DNA of 64,000 bases from Sulfurivermis sp040755915 (GTDB taxonomy: Bacteria > Pseudomonadota > Gammaproteobacteria > Thiohalomonadales > Thiohalomonadaceae). Numbering within the stretch: position 1 is the stretch's first letter; each line of letters begins with the position of its first letter. The notes below the pieces were generated by a model. It ran no database searches and was not told the origin of the DNA. It worked only from the letters and a program-made list of their open reading frames with translations. The DNA lies in the NCBI GenBank assembly GCA_040755915.1, contig JBFLWM010000015.1, positions 62,001-126,000 on the forward strand, written 5' to 3'. The position numbers and the translations under genes are program-made. This document shows positions 23,637-32,777 of the stretch, in pieces.

Positions 23637-26498
23637 TCACGCAAAGCGCCTTGTCTCTCCGCTGTCGGCAACGTTGTCGACGCAGCGGCTGCACAGCTCC
23701 GGGTGCTCGGCATGGCTGCCGACATCCTCGCGCCGGTGCCAGCAGCGCACGCACTTTTGATGCTCCGAAGGCGTCACCAGAATCCACATCTCGTCGCCGC
23801 TCTCCAGTTTGGAATACACCGCCGACTCCGGCCGCGCAGTCTCCCGATGGATGCGCGCATAAGAGGTGATCAGCACGAAGCGCAGCTCATCGCCCAACTG
23901 TGCCAGTTGCGCATGGAGCTCGGCGCCGCAGTAAAGGTCCACCTCGGCCTCAAGACCGGCACCAATGCCGCCGGCCGCGCGTACCCGCTCCAGTTCCTTG
24001 TAGACAGCGTCGCGCACCGCCATCACCTGCTGCCAGTACGCCATATCCATGGCCGGGGCGGTTCCCGCATCAGCACCACCGGAAAGCTCATACCAGGTCG
24101 CCAGAAAGACCGATTCATCCCGTGCGCCGGGAAGGTGCTGCCAGATCTCCTCGGCAGTAAAGCTGAGGATCGGCGCCATCCAGCGGCTCATCATCTCGAG
24201 AATGTGGTACATCGCCGTCTGGGTGGAACGACGCGCGATGGAATCGGCCTGCGTCGTATACTGGCGGTCCTTGATCACGTCCAGATAGAAGGAGCCGAGA
24301 TCTACTGAACAGAAGTTGTGCAAGGTCTGGTAGATCAGGTGGAACTCATAACGCTCATAGGCCGACTGAATATCCTTTTGCAACTCGATGGCCCGATTCA
24401 CCGCCCACACGTCGAGCGCCACCATGTCTTCTAATTTGACCGTATTGACGGCCGGATCGAAGCCCGTGATGTTGGCCAGCAGGAAGCGCGCCGTGTTGCG
24501 GATGCGGCGATAGGCGTCGGCAGTGCGTTTGAGGATCTCGTCGGAGACGGTCATCTCGCTGCGGTAGTCGGTGGAGGCCACCCACAGGCGCAGGATATCG
24601 GCACCGAGGCTGCTTACCACCTTCTGCGGCGCCACCACGTTGCCCTTGGACTTGGACATCTTCTGTCCCTTGGCATCGACGGTGAAACCGTGGGTCAGCA
24701 CGGCCCTGTAGGGCGCCTTGCCGGTCATCGCCACCGACGTCATGAGCGAGGACTGGAACCAGCCGCGATGCTGATCAGACCCCTCCAGGTACAGATCGGC
24801 CGGCCACTGCAGGCCGTCGCGCTGCTCCAGTACGCAGGCGTGGGTAACGCCGGAGTCGAACCAGACGTCCAGCGTATCGGTCACCTTGTCATAGTTGGCC
24901 GCCTCGGCACCAAGCAGTTCGGCGGCGTCCAGCTCAAACCACGCATCGATACCCTTCTGCTCCACTCGCCTGGCGACCTCCTCGATCAGGCGCGAGGTAT
25001 CCGGATGCAGCGCGCCGCTGGTCTTGTGCACGAACAGGGCGATAGGCACGCCCCAGGTGCGCTGGCGCGAGATGCACCAATCGGGACGCCCCTTGACCAT
25101 GTTTTCGATGCGCGACTGTCCCCATGACGGGATCCATCCGTGCGCCTCGCCAATGGCGCTGATGGCGTCCATCGCCCCCTGGCGCAGGCCATTCTGATCC
25201 ATGCTGATGAACCACTGCGGCGTAGCGCGGAAGATGATCGGCGTCTTGTGCCGCCAGCAGTGCGGATAGCTGTGGCGCAGGGCATGGGCATGCACCAGCG
25301 CACCACGCGTGCGCAGTACCTCCAGCACCGAGTCATTGGCCTTGAATACGTGCTGGCCTTCGAACAGCGGCGTACCGGGCAGGAACTTGCCATCGCCGCC
25401 CACCGGGTTATCCACCTTGAGGTGGTAGCGCGAACCGACCACATAGTCTTCCTGACCATGACCGGGCGCGGTGTGCACGGCGCCCGTGCCCGCCTCGAGG
25501 GTGACGTGCTCACCGAGAATGATCGGGACCTCACGCTCGTAGAACGGATGCTGCAGCTTGAGACCCTCCAGCGCCGCACCCTTGCAGTAGGCGACGACGC
25601 GGTAATCGGCGATGCCATAGCGCGCCATGGCATCCTTCACCATCGGCTCCGCCAGCACCAGCCGCTCCGTGCCATGCTCGCCGACGCCATCGCACTGCAC
25701 CACTGCGTAATCGAAGTCGGCATTGAGGGCCACCGCCTGGTTGGCCGGCAGGGTCCACGGCGTGGTGGTCCAGATCACTACGCTGATCGGTCCCTTGCCT
25801 TCATGATCTTCCACATGATGCGCGCGCTCCATGAAGGCCTCGTCATCCAGCACGGTAAAGCGCACGTCGATGGCCGGCGAGGTCTTGTCCTCGTACTCCA
25901 CCTCGGCCTCGGCCAGGGCAGAACCGCAATCCACGCACCAGTGCACCGGCTTGGACCCCTTGTGCAGGTGGCCGCGCTCGATGATGCGACCGAGGGAACG
26001 AATGATGTCGGCCTCAAACTTGAAATCCATGGTGAGATAGGGATGGTCCCAGTCACCGAACACGCCCAGGCGCTTGAAGTCTTCGCGCTGGCCGTTGACC
26101 TGCTCCGCGGCATACTCGCGGCAGGCCTTGCGAAAGGCGGCGGACGTCACTGCAGCACCGGCCTTGCCGATGCTCTTTTCCACCTGCAGTTCGATGGGCA
26201 GGCCGTGGCAGTCCCAACCCGGCACATAGGGCGCATCGAAACCGGCCATGGTGCGCGCCTTGACGATGATGTCCTTCAGCACCTTGTTCACTGCATGGCC
26301 GATATGGATGCTGCCGTTGGCATAGGGCGGACCGTCATGCAGGATGAATTTGTCGCGCCCCTCGCCGGCCAGGCGCAGCTTGCCGTACAGATCCATCGCC
26401 TCCCAGCGCTTGAGCATGTCCGGCTCACGCTTGGCGAGATCGCCGCGCATGGGGAAATCGGTTTCCGGCAGGTTCAGTGTGTGCTTGTAGTCACTCAC
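23637..26498 (-). CDS. ileS: Isoleucyl-tRNA synthetase
   Basis: This class I synthetase of 953 residues charges tRNA-Ile. Features in order are 'YANGSIHIGHAVNKVLKD' (HIGH), the editing domain with 'VIWTTTPWTLPAN', 'KGQKMSKSKGN' (KMSKS), the anticodon-binding domain, and a C-terminal zinc finger 'CVRCWHRREDV...LCSRCVDN' with four Cys. The start is ATG 26498, overlapping the ribF stop (ATGA), so it is coupled to ribF. Confidence 0.98.
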   Translation of the reverse strand: MSDYKHTLNLPETDFPMRGDLAKREPDMLKRWEAMDLYGKLRLAGEGRDKFILHDGPPYANGSIHIGHAVNKVLKDIIVKARTMAGFDAPYVPGWDCHGLPIELQVEKSIGKAGAAVTSAAFRKACREYAAEQVNGQREDFKRLGVFGDWDHPYLTMDFKFEADIIRSLGRIIERGHLHKGSKPVHWCVDCGSALAEAEVEYEDKTSPAIDVRFTVLDDEAFMERAHHVEDHEGKGPISVVIWTTTPWTLPANQAVALNADFDYAVVQCDGVGEHGTERLVLAEPMVKDAMARYGIADYRVVAYCKGAALEGLKLQHPFYEREVPIILGEHVTLEAGTGAVHTAPGHGQEDYVVGSRYHLKVDNPVGGDGKFLPGTPLFEGQHVFKANDSVLEVLRTRGALVHAHALRHSYPHCWRHKTPIIFRATPQWFISMDQNGLRQGAMDAISAIGEAHGWIPSWGQSRIENMVKGRPDWCISRQRTWGVPIALFVHKTSGALHPDTSRLIEEVARRVEQKGIDAWFELDAAELLGAEAANYDKVTDTLDVWFDSGVTHACVLEQRDGLQWPADLYLEGSDQHRGWFQSSLMTSVAMTGKAPYRAVLTHGFTVDAKGQKMSKSKGNVVAPQKVVSSLGADILRLWVASTDYRSEMTVSDEILKRTADAYRRIRNTARFLLANITGFDPAVNTVKLEDMVALDVWAVNRAIELQKDIQSAYERYEFHLIYQTLHNFCSVDLGSFYLDVIKDRQYTTQADSIARRSTQTAMYHILEMMSRWMAPILSFTAEEIWQHLPGARDESVFLATWYELSGGADAGTAPAMDMAYWQQVMAVRDAVYKELERVRAAGGIGAGLEAEVDLYCGAELHAQLAQLGDELRFVLITSYARIHRETARPESAVYSKLESGDEMWILVTPSEHQKCVRCWHRREDVGSHAEHPELCSRCVDNVADSGETRRFA

Positions 26499-27463
26499 GG
26501 TATGTCACTCATTAGCTTGCCGGCAGACTTGGTGTCCTGCCAGGAGAAAAATTCGCGCGCGTGCTGCGCGTCCACCAGAATCTGCTGCTTCAGCGCCTCG
26601 AACGAGTCGAAGCGCTGTTCGTCGCGGATCTTGTGCAGGAAATCCACGTACACATGACGGCCATAGAGATCGCCGCTGAAGTCGAACAGATGTACTTCCA
26701 GCAGCGGCCGCAGCCCCTGCACCGTCGGCCGCACACCGACATTGGCCACGCCGCGCCACGGCTCACCATCGACGCCGAACAGCTCCACCGCGAACACGCC
26801 GCTGATGGGCGAGGCCTTGCGGTGCAGGCGGATGTTGGCGGTGGGAAAGCCGATGGTGCGGCCGCGCTTGTCGCCGTGGGCGACGCGGCCGCACATGCGA
26901 TAGGGCCGCCCCAGCAATTGTTCCGCCTGTTCCATGTCGCCGCGCGCCAGTGCCTGGCGGATGCGCGTGCTGGAGACGCGCTCGCCGCCCAGGGCAAAGG
27001 TGTGCATGTGCGCCACCTGAAAACCGTACTTCTCGCCCGCCGCCTGCAACATGGCAAAGTTGCCCCGGCGTCCGGCACCGAAGTGAAAATCGTCACCCAC
27101 CACCAGATAGCGCACGCCGAGCCCGTTGACCAGAATGCGTTCGATGAACTCCTCCGCCGGCAATGTTGCCAGCAGCCGGTTGAACGACAGGCACAGCACG
27201 CGGTCGACAGAGAAGCGGCGCAAGGCCAGCAACTTCTCACGCAGGCGCGTCAGCCGCGGCACGGCATTGTCGGACGCAAAGTACTCCTGCGGCTGCGGCT
27301 CGAAGGTGATCACCGTGGTCGGAACGCCGTACTCGCCGGCCTTCTCCGCCAGTTGCCCCAGCACCGCCTGGTGGCCGAGGTGTACACCATCGAAATTGCC
27401 GATGGTGGCAACACAGCCGTGGTGACGGGCGGATAGATTGTGCAGGCCGCGAATAAGCTCCAT
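26495..27463 (-). CDS. ribF: Bifunctional riboflavin kinase / FAD synthetase
   Basis: RibF makes FMN and then FAD. The FMN adenylyltransferase half shows 'TIGNFDGVHLGHQAVL' and 'VGDDFHFGAGRRG', 'ERVSSTRIRQAL'; the kinase half shows 'GRTIGFPTANI' and 'GVFAVE'. I chose ATG 27463 ('MELIRGLHNL'), as in E. coli, rather than the in-frame TTG at 27472. No clear ribosome-binding site precedes it. A consensus -10 lies about 30 bases upstream. The ribF-ileS-lspA-fkpB-ispH order is standard for the class. Confidence 0.96.
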   Translation of the reverse strand: MELIRGLHNLSARHHGCVATIGNFDGVHLGHQAVLGQLAEKAGEYGVPTTVITFEPQPQEYFASDNAVPRLTRLREKLLALRRFSVDRVLCLSFNRLLATLPAEEFIERILVNGLGVRYLVVGDDFHFGAGRRGNFAMLQAAGEKYGFQVAHMHTFALGGERVSSTRIRQALARGDMEQAEQLLGRPYRMCGRVAHGDKRGRTIGFPTANIRLHRKASPISGVFAVELFGVDGEPWRGVANVGVRPTVQGLRPLLEVHLFDFSGDLYGRHVYVDFLHKIRDEQRFDSFEALKQQILVDAQHAREFFSWQDTKSAGKLMSDIP

Positions 27464-27492
27464 GACGGACAACGAAAAATTAAAGGGGAGTG

Positions 27493-27498
27493 ATTATA
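27493..27498 (-). promoter_or_regulatory. -10 box of the ribF-ileS-lspA transcript
   Basis: A perfect TATAAT is present on the minus strand between murJ and ribF. A matching -35 is not evident (TTGACG is too close, 11 bases). Treat it as a candidate. Confidence 0.4.
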
Positions 27499-27511
27499 AA
27501 GGAGTTTGCCG

Positions 27512-29071
27512 TCAACCGCGCCCCAGCAGCTGCCGTGGCCGCACGCCGAGCAACAGCAGCACGGCGAAATAGACGACGGCGCCGAGCGGCACCCACAACA
27601 GCAGTTGTTCCACCCGCGCTGCGCTGCTCCATGCGGCCCACTGCTCCAGACTGCCCAGCCCCCACCACAGCAGCCCCCCCATGGCCAGTGCCGCCAGCAA
27701 TACCTGACCGAACAGACGGCTCCAGCCGGGCTGGGCATGGTAGACCCCGTCGCGGCGCAGGCGACGGAACAGCAGGCCGGCATTGAGCCAGGCCGACAAT
27801 GCGGTGGCCAACGCCAGACCGGCGTGCGGCCCTTCCCAACCGGCCAGCACCATGGGCACCACCAGGCACAGGTTCAACCCCATATTGGCGACCATGGCGT
27901 AGATGCCGATGCGTACCGGCGTGCGCGTGTCCTGCCGCGCATAGAACCCCGGTGCCAGCACCTTCACCAGGATGAAGGCCGGCAGACCGACGCCGAAGGC
28001 CATCAGGCTGAGGGTCGCCATGCGCACGTCGTGCGTGCCGAATTCGCCGTGCTGGAACAGGGTGGTGAGCAGGGGGCCCGCGAGCAGGATCAGGCCGACC
28101 GTCGCCGCCGTGCCGATGAGCACCACCCAGCGCAGCGCCCAGTCCAGGGTACGGGCGAAGGCCTCCGGGTCGGCGGCGGCGTGCTTCTGCGACAGGCTGG
28201 GCAGGATGACCGTGGCCAGTGCGATGCCGAACACCCCGAGAGGGAACTCCACCAGCCGATCCGAGTAATACAGCCAGGACACGCTGCCGCTGACCAGGAA
28301 GGACGCGATGATGGTGTCCAGCAGCAGATTGATCTGCACCACCGAGGAACCGAAGATCGCCGGCAGCATCAGCTTGAGGATGCGCTTCACGTCCGGGTCG
28401 GACCAGCCCCAGCGCGGCCGCGGCAGCAGGCCGAGGCGGGCCAGAAACGGCAGCTGGAAGGCCAGCTGCGCCGCACCGGCCACGAACACGCCCCAGGCCA
28501 GCGCCACGATGGGCGTCTCGAACAACGGCGCCGCCCACCAGGCGGCGGCAATCATGCAGACGTTCAGCCATACCGGGGTGAAGGCCGGCACGGCAAAGCG
28601 GCCATAGGTATTGAGAATGCCGCCGGCCAGGGCGGTCAGCGAGATGAACAGAAGGTAGGGGAAGGTGATGCGCAGCATCTCGCTGGTGAGCGCAAACTTC
28701 GCCGGCTCATCCAGAAAACCGGGGGCAAACAGCGTCACCAGGCCAGGTGCCGCCAGCAGGGCCAGGGCGGTGAGCAGCAACAGCACCACCCCCAGGGCGC
28801 CGGAGACATCGGCCACCAGGCGTCGCACCTCGGCAAGGCCACGCTGGGTCTTGACCTCTGCCAGCACCGGCACGAAAGCCTGGGAAAAGGCCCCCTCGGC
28901 GAACAGGCGACGCAGGAAGTTGGGGATCTTGAAGGCGACGAAAAAGGCGTCGGTCCCGCTGCCGGCGCCGAACACATTGGCGAACACCATGTCGCGCAAC
29001 AGGCCGAGCACCCGCGACAGCAGGGTCATCACGCCCACCACGGCGGTGGATTTCAGCAGTTTGGCGCTCAT
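27512..29071 (-). CDS. murJ: Lipid II flippase MurJ
   Basis: This 519-residue polytopic membrane protein of the MOP superfamily (MviN) moves lipid II across the inner membrane for peptidoglycan synthesis. The N-terminus 'LLKSTAVVGVMTLLSRVLGLLRDMV' and 'SGTDAFFVAFKIPNFLRRLFAEGAFS' (each in part) are family hallmarks, including the essential Arg residues. GGGA lies before the ATG. It is divergent from rpsT, as in many gammaproteobacteria. Confidence 0.96.
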   Translation of the reverse strand: MSAKLLKSTAVVGVMTLLSRVLGLLRDMVFANVFGAGSGTDAFFVAFKIPNFLRRLFAEGAFSQAFVPVLAEVKTQRGLAEVRRLVADVSGALGVVLLLLTALALLAAPGLVTLFAPGFLDEPAKFALTSEMLRITFPYLLFISLTALAGGILNTYGRFAVPAFTPVWLNVCMIAAAWWAAPLFETPIVALAWGVFVAGAAQLAFQLPFLARLGLLPRPRWGWSDPDVKRILKLMLPAIFGSSVVQINLLLDTIIASFLVSGSVSWLYYSDRLVEFPLGVFGIALATVILPSLSQKHAAADPEAFARTLDWALRWVVLIGTAATVGLILLAGPLLTTLFQHGEFGTHDVRMATLSLMAFGVGLPAFILVKVLAPGFYARQDTRTPVRIGIYAMVANMGLNLCLVVPMVLAGWEGPHAGLALATALSAWLNAGLLFRRLRRDGVYHAQPGWSRLFGQVLLAALAMGGLLWWGLGSLEQWAAWSSAARVEQLLLWVPLGAVVYFAVLLLLGVRPRQLLGRG

Positions 29072-29156
29072 GTTCCCTGGATTTCAGTCTGGCCCGCAAA
29101 AGCCGCTATACTACCGCGCCGGCCCGCCACCCCGCCAATTTTCTCGCGCCGCGGCA

Positions 29157-29187
29157 TTGACAGCACGGGGCAAAAACAGCATATTAT
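29157..29187 (+). promoter_or_regulatory. Promoter of rpsT
   Basis: TTGACA at 29157-29162 with TATTAT at 29182-29187 (19-base spacer) or an overlapping CATATT at 17 bases. It lies about 40 bases before the start codon. Confidence 0.6.
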
Positions 29188-29227
29188 GCGCCCTTCGACT
29201 TTTTGACCGTTTTTCGGGAGTACCGTC

Positions 29228-29488
29228 TTGGCCAATTCCGCACAAGCAAAGAAGCGCGCGCGTCAGGCTGAAAAGCATCGCGAGCACAACACCGCCCAGC
29301 GTTCCGCTATGCGTACCTTCGTCAAGAAGGTGCTGAAGGCGATCGGCAGCGGCGACAAGGCCCAGGCCGAGGCTGCCTACAAGGAAGCTGTTCCCGTCGT
29401 GGACAAGATGGCCGGCAAGGGCCTGATCCACAAGAACAAGGCCGCCCGCTACAAGAGCCGCCTGAACAGCCGCATCCGCGCCCTGTAA
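29228..29488 (+). CDS. rpsT: 30S ribosomal protein S20
   Basis: S20 binds 16S rRNA in the small subunit. The 86-residue protein is lysine/arginine/alanine-rich ('ANSAQAKKRARQAEKHREHN', 'RYKSRLNSRIRAL'). The start codon is TTG at 29228-29230 with GGGAG upstream. E. coli rpsT also starts with UUG, and that weak start is part of its autoregulation. It is transcribed alone and ends at a strong terminator. Confidence 0.97.
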   Translation: MANSAQAKKRARQAEKHREHNTAQRSAMRTFVKKVLKAIGSGDKAQAEAAYKEAVPVVDKMAGKGLIHKNKAARYKSRLNSRIRAL

Positions 29489-29507
29489 GTTTTCGCGCCT
29501 GCGCAAC

Positions 29508-29536
29508 AAAAAAGCCGGTCTCTGACCGGCTTTTTT
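29508..29536. terminator. Bidirectional terminator after rpsT / proB
   Basis: A GCCGGTC/GACCGGC stem (29514-29530) with a 3-base loop is flanked by A-run and T-run, so it can stop rpsT on the plus strand and proB on the minus strand. Confidence 0.92.
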
Positions 29537-29585
29537 GTTTGTGCTGCTCCTTGCAGGTCGGGCTTCCGCCCGACATGGAACTGCA

Positions 29586-30719
29586 TCAAACCAGGATCAG
29601 GTTGTCGCGGTGGATGAGTTCTTCCTCGTCCACATAACCGAGCAGTTCCTGAATGCGGCTGGACGGCTGCCCCATCATCCTGGCAGTCTCCTCGGCACTG
29701 TAATTCACCAGGCCCCGCGCCACTTCATGCCCCTGCTCGTCCACGCAGGACACCATCTCGCCGCGCAGGAAACGCCCCTCCACTGCCTTTACCCCCACCG
29801 CCAGCAGACTGCGGCCGGAGTCGCGCAGCACGCGCACCGCACCGGCATCGAGGATCAGCTTGCCGCGTAGTTGCAGGTGACCGGCAAGCCAGCGCTTGCG
29901 CGCCACCATCGGCTCCAGGTCGGGGGTGAACAGGGTGCCCAGCATCTCGCCACCGATGATACGGTCGAGGACATTGGCCTCGCGGCCGTAGGCGATCACC
30001 GTCTCGGTACCGGAACGGGCGGCGAGGCGCGCGGCACGCACCTTGGTGAGCATGCCGCCGCGGCCGAGGGCGCCGGCACTGCCGCCGGCCATGGACTCCA
30101 GCGCCGGATCGCCGGCCTGCACCTCGTGCAGCAGCCTGGCGTCGGGATTGCTGCGCGGGTCCTTGTCGTACATGCCGGCCTGGTCGGTAAGGATCACCAG
30201 CAGGTCGGCCTCCACCAGATTGGCCACCAGGGCGGCCAGGGTGTCGTTGTCGCCGAAGCGGATCTCGTCGGTGACCACGGTGTCGTTTTCATTCACCACC
30301 GGCACCACGCCCAGTTCCAGCAGGGTGCGCAGGGCGCTGCGCGCGTTGAGATAGCGCTTGCGGTTGGACAGGTCGTCGTGGGTGAGCAGGATCTGTGCGG
30401 TGTGCAGGTCAAAGTTCTTGAAACGCGACTCGTAGGCCTGCACCAGACCCATCTGTCCCACTGCGGCAGCCGCCTGCAGCTCGTGCAGCGCCTGCGGACG
30501 CTTCTTCCAGCCCAGCCGCGCCATGCCCTCGGCCACGGCGCCGGAAGACACCAGCACCACCTCGATGCCGCGCTTGCGCAGGGCGGCCATCTGCTCCACC
30601 CAGGCGCTGATGCCGTCGAGGTTTAAACCACGCCCGTCATTGGTCAACAGGGCGCTGCCGATCTTCACTACCCAGCGTTTGGTCTGGGCAAGTTGCTGGC
30701 GTCGGTTCATGGCGGTCAA
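29586..30719 (-). CDS. proB: Glutamate 5-kinase
   Basis: ProB phosphorylates glutamate as the first step of proline synthesis. The amino-acid kinase domain has 'WVVKIGSALLTNDGRG', 'VLVSSGAVAEGM', 'VNENDTVVTDEIRFGDND' and 'GGMLTKVRAARLAA'. A C-terminal PUA domain (about 280-365) follows, as in E. coli ProB. Length of 377 is normal. It begins six bases after obgE ends, so the two form an operon. Confidence 0.97.
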   Translation of the reverse strand: MTAMNRRQQLAQTKRWVVKIGSALLTNDGRGLNLDGISAWVEQMAALRKRGIEVVLVSSGAVAEGMARLGWKKRPQALHELQAAAAVGQMGLVQAYESRFKNFDLHTAQILLTHDDLSNRKRYLNARSALRTLLELGVVPVVNENDTVVTDEIRFGDNDTLAALVANLVEADLLVILTDQAGMYDKDPRSNPDARLLHEVQAGDPALESMAGGSAGALGRGGMLTKVRAARLAARSGTETVIAYGREANVLDRIIGGEMLGTLFTPDLEPMVARKRWLAGHLQLRGKLILDAGAVRVLRDSGRSLLAVGVKAVEGRFLRGEMVSCVDEQGHEVARGLVNYSAEETARMMGQPSSRIQELLGYVDEEELIHRDNLILV

Positions 30720-30725
30720 GAATGG

Positions 30726-31811
30726 TTACTCCGATTCGGGAGCAGAGTGTTCTTCGTTCTCTTCGGTCGGCTCCGGCGGCGGCGCTGGCGGCTGCAGCTT
30801 CGCCCGCTCCTCCTCCAGATGCTCCATGATACGGTAGGTTAGCTCGCGGGTTCCTTCGCCGGCAATTGCCGCGACGCGGAACACCGGGCCGCTCCAACCG
30901 AGGCGCTGCACGATGTCATCGCAGTACTCGTCACGCAGCTCCTCCGGGATCAGGTCCAGCTTGTTGATCACCAGCCAGCGCTCACGCGCCGCCAGTTCCG
31001 GGCTGAACTTCTCCAGCTCGTGCTCGATGACCTTCACCGCCGCCACCGGATCGGAATCATCCGGCGGCAACACATCCACCAGGTGCAGCAGCAGATGGGT
31101 GCGCGCCAGGTGCTTGAGGAACTGGATGCCGAGACCGGCACCTTCCGCCGCCCCCTCGATAATGCCGGGAATGTCGGCAATGACGAAGCTGCGGTGCAGG
31201 CCCACGCTGACCACGCCGAGGTTGGGATAGAGGGTGGTAAACGGGTAGTCCGCCACACGCGGACGCGCCGAGGATACCGCTCGGATGAGGGTCGATTTGC
31301 CGGCATTGGGCAGGCCGAGCAGGCCGACATCGGCCAGGACCTTCAGCTCCAGGCGCAGGTTGCGCACCTCGCCCGGAGTGCCCGGCTTGGATTCGCGCGG
31401 GGCACGGTTGACGCTGCTCTTGTAGCGCAGGTTGCCGAGGCCATGGAAACCACCCTGGGCCACCTTGAGGATCTGGCCGTCGCTGACCAGGTCACCCAGC
31501 AACTCGCCGGTATCCTCGTCGTAGACCTCGGTGCCCACCGGTACGTCGACCGTCAGGTCGGGGGCGCTGGCACCGGTCTTGTTGTTGCCGTAGCCGGGTT
31601 CGCCGTTCTGTGCCTTGAAGCGGCGCTCGAAACGGAAATCGGCCAGGGTATTCAGGGCACCGACGGCACGCAGAAACACGCTGCCACCATCACCGCCGTC
31701 ACCGCCATCGGGACCGCCGAAGGGGATATATTTTTCGCGACGAAAGCTGACACAGCCGTTGCCGCCCTTGCCGGCCTCGACGCGTATGGTGGCTTCGTCA
31801 ACGAATTTCAT
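30726..31811 (-). CDS. obgE: Obg/CgtA GTPase
   Basis: This GTPase of 361 residues acts in 50S subunit assembly and stress signalling. The N-terminal glycine-rich Obg fold ('GKGGNGCVSFRREKY', 'GGPDGGDGGDGGSVF') is followed by the G domain: G1 'GLPNAGKST', G3 'DIPGIIEGAAEGAGLG' and G4 'NKLD'. The C-terminal tail is acidic (about 335-361). The order rplU-rpmA-obgE-proB is standard, but a terminator after rpmA separates it here. Confidence 0.97.
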   Translation of the reverse strand: MKFVDEATIRVEAGKGGNGCVSFRREKYIPFGGPDGGDGGDGGSVFLRAVGALNTLADFRFERRFKAQNGEPGYGNNKTGASAPDLTVDVPVGTEVYDEDTGELLGDLVSDGQILKVAQGGFHGLGNLRYKSSVNRAPRESKPGTPGEVRNLRLELKVLADVGLLGLPNAGKSTLIRAVSSARPRVADYPFTTLYPNLGVVSVGLHRSFVIADIPGIIEGAAEGAGLGIQFLKHLARTHLLLHLVDVLPPDDSDPVAAVKVIEHELEKFSPELAARERWLVINKLDLIPEELRDEYCDDIVQRLGWSGPVFRVAAIAGEGTRELTYRIMEHLEEERAKLQPPAPPPEPTEENEEHSAPESE

Positions 31812-31826
31812 GGCGGGAAAGTTTCA

Positions 31827-31904
31827 AGTTACAAGTGAGATGACGCAAGTAGTAACAGAAGGGGCGACAGATACTGCCTTTTCTTGTCACTTGCAGCTTA
31901 CAAA
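31827..31904. repeat. Imperfect inverted repeat between obgE and rpmA
   Basis: The left arm AAGTTACAAGTGA and right arm TCACTTGCAGCTT (about 31889-31899) match at most positions across a 50-base spacer. The 148-base gap also contains the rpmA terminator; I see no gene in it. obgE must be expressed from here or by readthrough. Confidence 0.45.
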
Positions 31905-31935
31905 ACAAAAAACCCCGCCATGGAAGACGGGGCTT
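31905..31935 (-). terminator. Terminator after rpmA
   Basis: On the minus strand a CCCCG...CGGGG stem is followed by TTTTTTGTTTTG. It ends the rplU-rpmA transcript. Confidence 0.85.
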
Positions 31936-31959
31936 TCTGCGCTGCCATCCACTGCCGGT

Positions 31960-32220
31960 TTATTCGGCGGTGATGACGCTCACGAACTTGCGATTGTTCG
32001 GCCCCTTGGTCTCGAACACCACGCGGCCATCCGCCTTGGCGAACAGGGTGTGGTCCTTGCCACAACCGACGTTCAGGCCCGGGTGGAAGTGGGTGCCGCG
32101 CTGGCGCACCAGGATGTTGCCGGCGGTAACCAGCTGGTCACCGAAACGCTTCACGCCGAGGCGCTTGGCGATGGAATCGCGGCCGTTACGAGTGGAGCCG
32201 CCTGCCTTTTTATGTGCCAT
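31960..32220 (-). CDS. rpmA: 50S ribosomal protein L27
   Basis: L27 reaches the peptidyl-transferase centre through its N-terminus. The 86-residue protein begins 'MAHKKAGGSTRNGRDS', the typical form that needs no N-terminal cleavage beyond Met, and has 'RQRGTHFHPG' in the core. It lies 18 bases after rplU in a two-gene operon. Confidence 0.98.
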   Translation of the reverse strand: MAHKKAGGSTRNGRDSIAKRLGVKRFGDQLVTAGNILVRQRGTHFHPGLNVGCGKDHTLFAKADGRVVFETKGPNNRKFVSVITAE

Positions 32221-32238
32221 TGCTCTTTACTCCCGCGT

Positions 32239-32553
32239 TCAGCCGGCCTTGATGCCGGTGATCTGCAGTTCGGTGTAGTACTGACGGTGGCCCTGCTGCT
32301 TGCGATGGTGCTTGCGGCGACGGAACTTGATGATCATCACCTTGTCGTCGCGTCCCTGGGACTTGACGTTGGCAGTGACCTTGCCGCCGGCCACATAGGG
32401 CGCGCCGACCTTGATGTTGTCGCCGTCGGCGACCATCAGGACCTGATCGAATTCGATGTTGCCACCCGCATCCACGGGGAGCTTTTCCACCTTGAGGGTC
32501 TGACCTTCGGTCACCCGGTACTGCTTGCCGCCGGTTACGAATACCGCGTACAT
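32239..32553 (-). CDS. rplU: 50S ribosomal protein L21
   Basis: The 104-residue protein begins 'MYAVFVTGGKQYRV' and ends with the 'KFRRRKHHRKQQGHRQYYTE' RNA-binding stretch that contacts 23S rRNA. It is the first gene of rplU-rpmA, with a near-consensus promoter about 60 bases upstream and a GC-rich palindrome (CCGGCCC/GGGCCGG) in the leader. Confidence 0.98.
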   Translation of the reverse strand: MYAVFVTGGKQYRVTEGQTLKVEKLPVDAGGNIEFDQVLMVADGDNIKVGAPYVAGGKVTANVKSQGRDDKVMIIKFRRRKHHRKQQGHRQYYTELQITGIKAG

Positions 32554-32613
32554 GACGAAATCTCCACACGACCGGCCCAGGGGCCGGGCCGAAACCTAAT
32601 CGAAAGACCGGCG

Positions 32614-32642
32614 ATTCTAGCGGCTTCACCGTCCCAGGTCAA
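32614..32642 (-). promoter_or_regulatory. Promoter of rplU-rpmA
   Basis: TTGACC, 17 bases, TAGAAT on the minus strand: near consensus and correctly placed. Confidence 0.85.
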
Positions 32643-32708
32643 ACCCGAAATGGGGTGAAACAACCGCCGCAGCCGGAGGGGCGCAAGTATAGCGCCTCGC
32701 CGCGCCGC

Positions 32709-32737
32709 TTGACACTCCCCCGCCCCTTACCTAGCAT
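32709..32737 (+). promoter_or_regulatory. Promoter of ispB
   Basis: TTGACA, 17 bases, TAGCAT on the plus strand, about 40 bases before the ispB start and divergent from the rplU promoter. Confidence 0.82.
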
Positions 32738-32777
32738 GCCCTGCTTCACTTTTTATCCATCATCCAAGCGGCCCACC

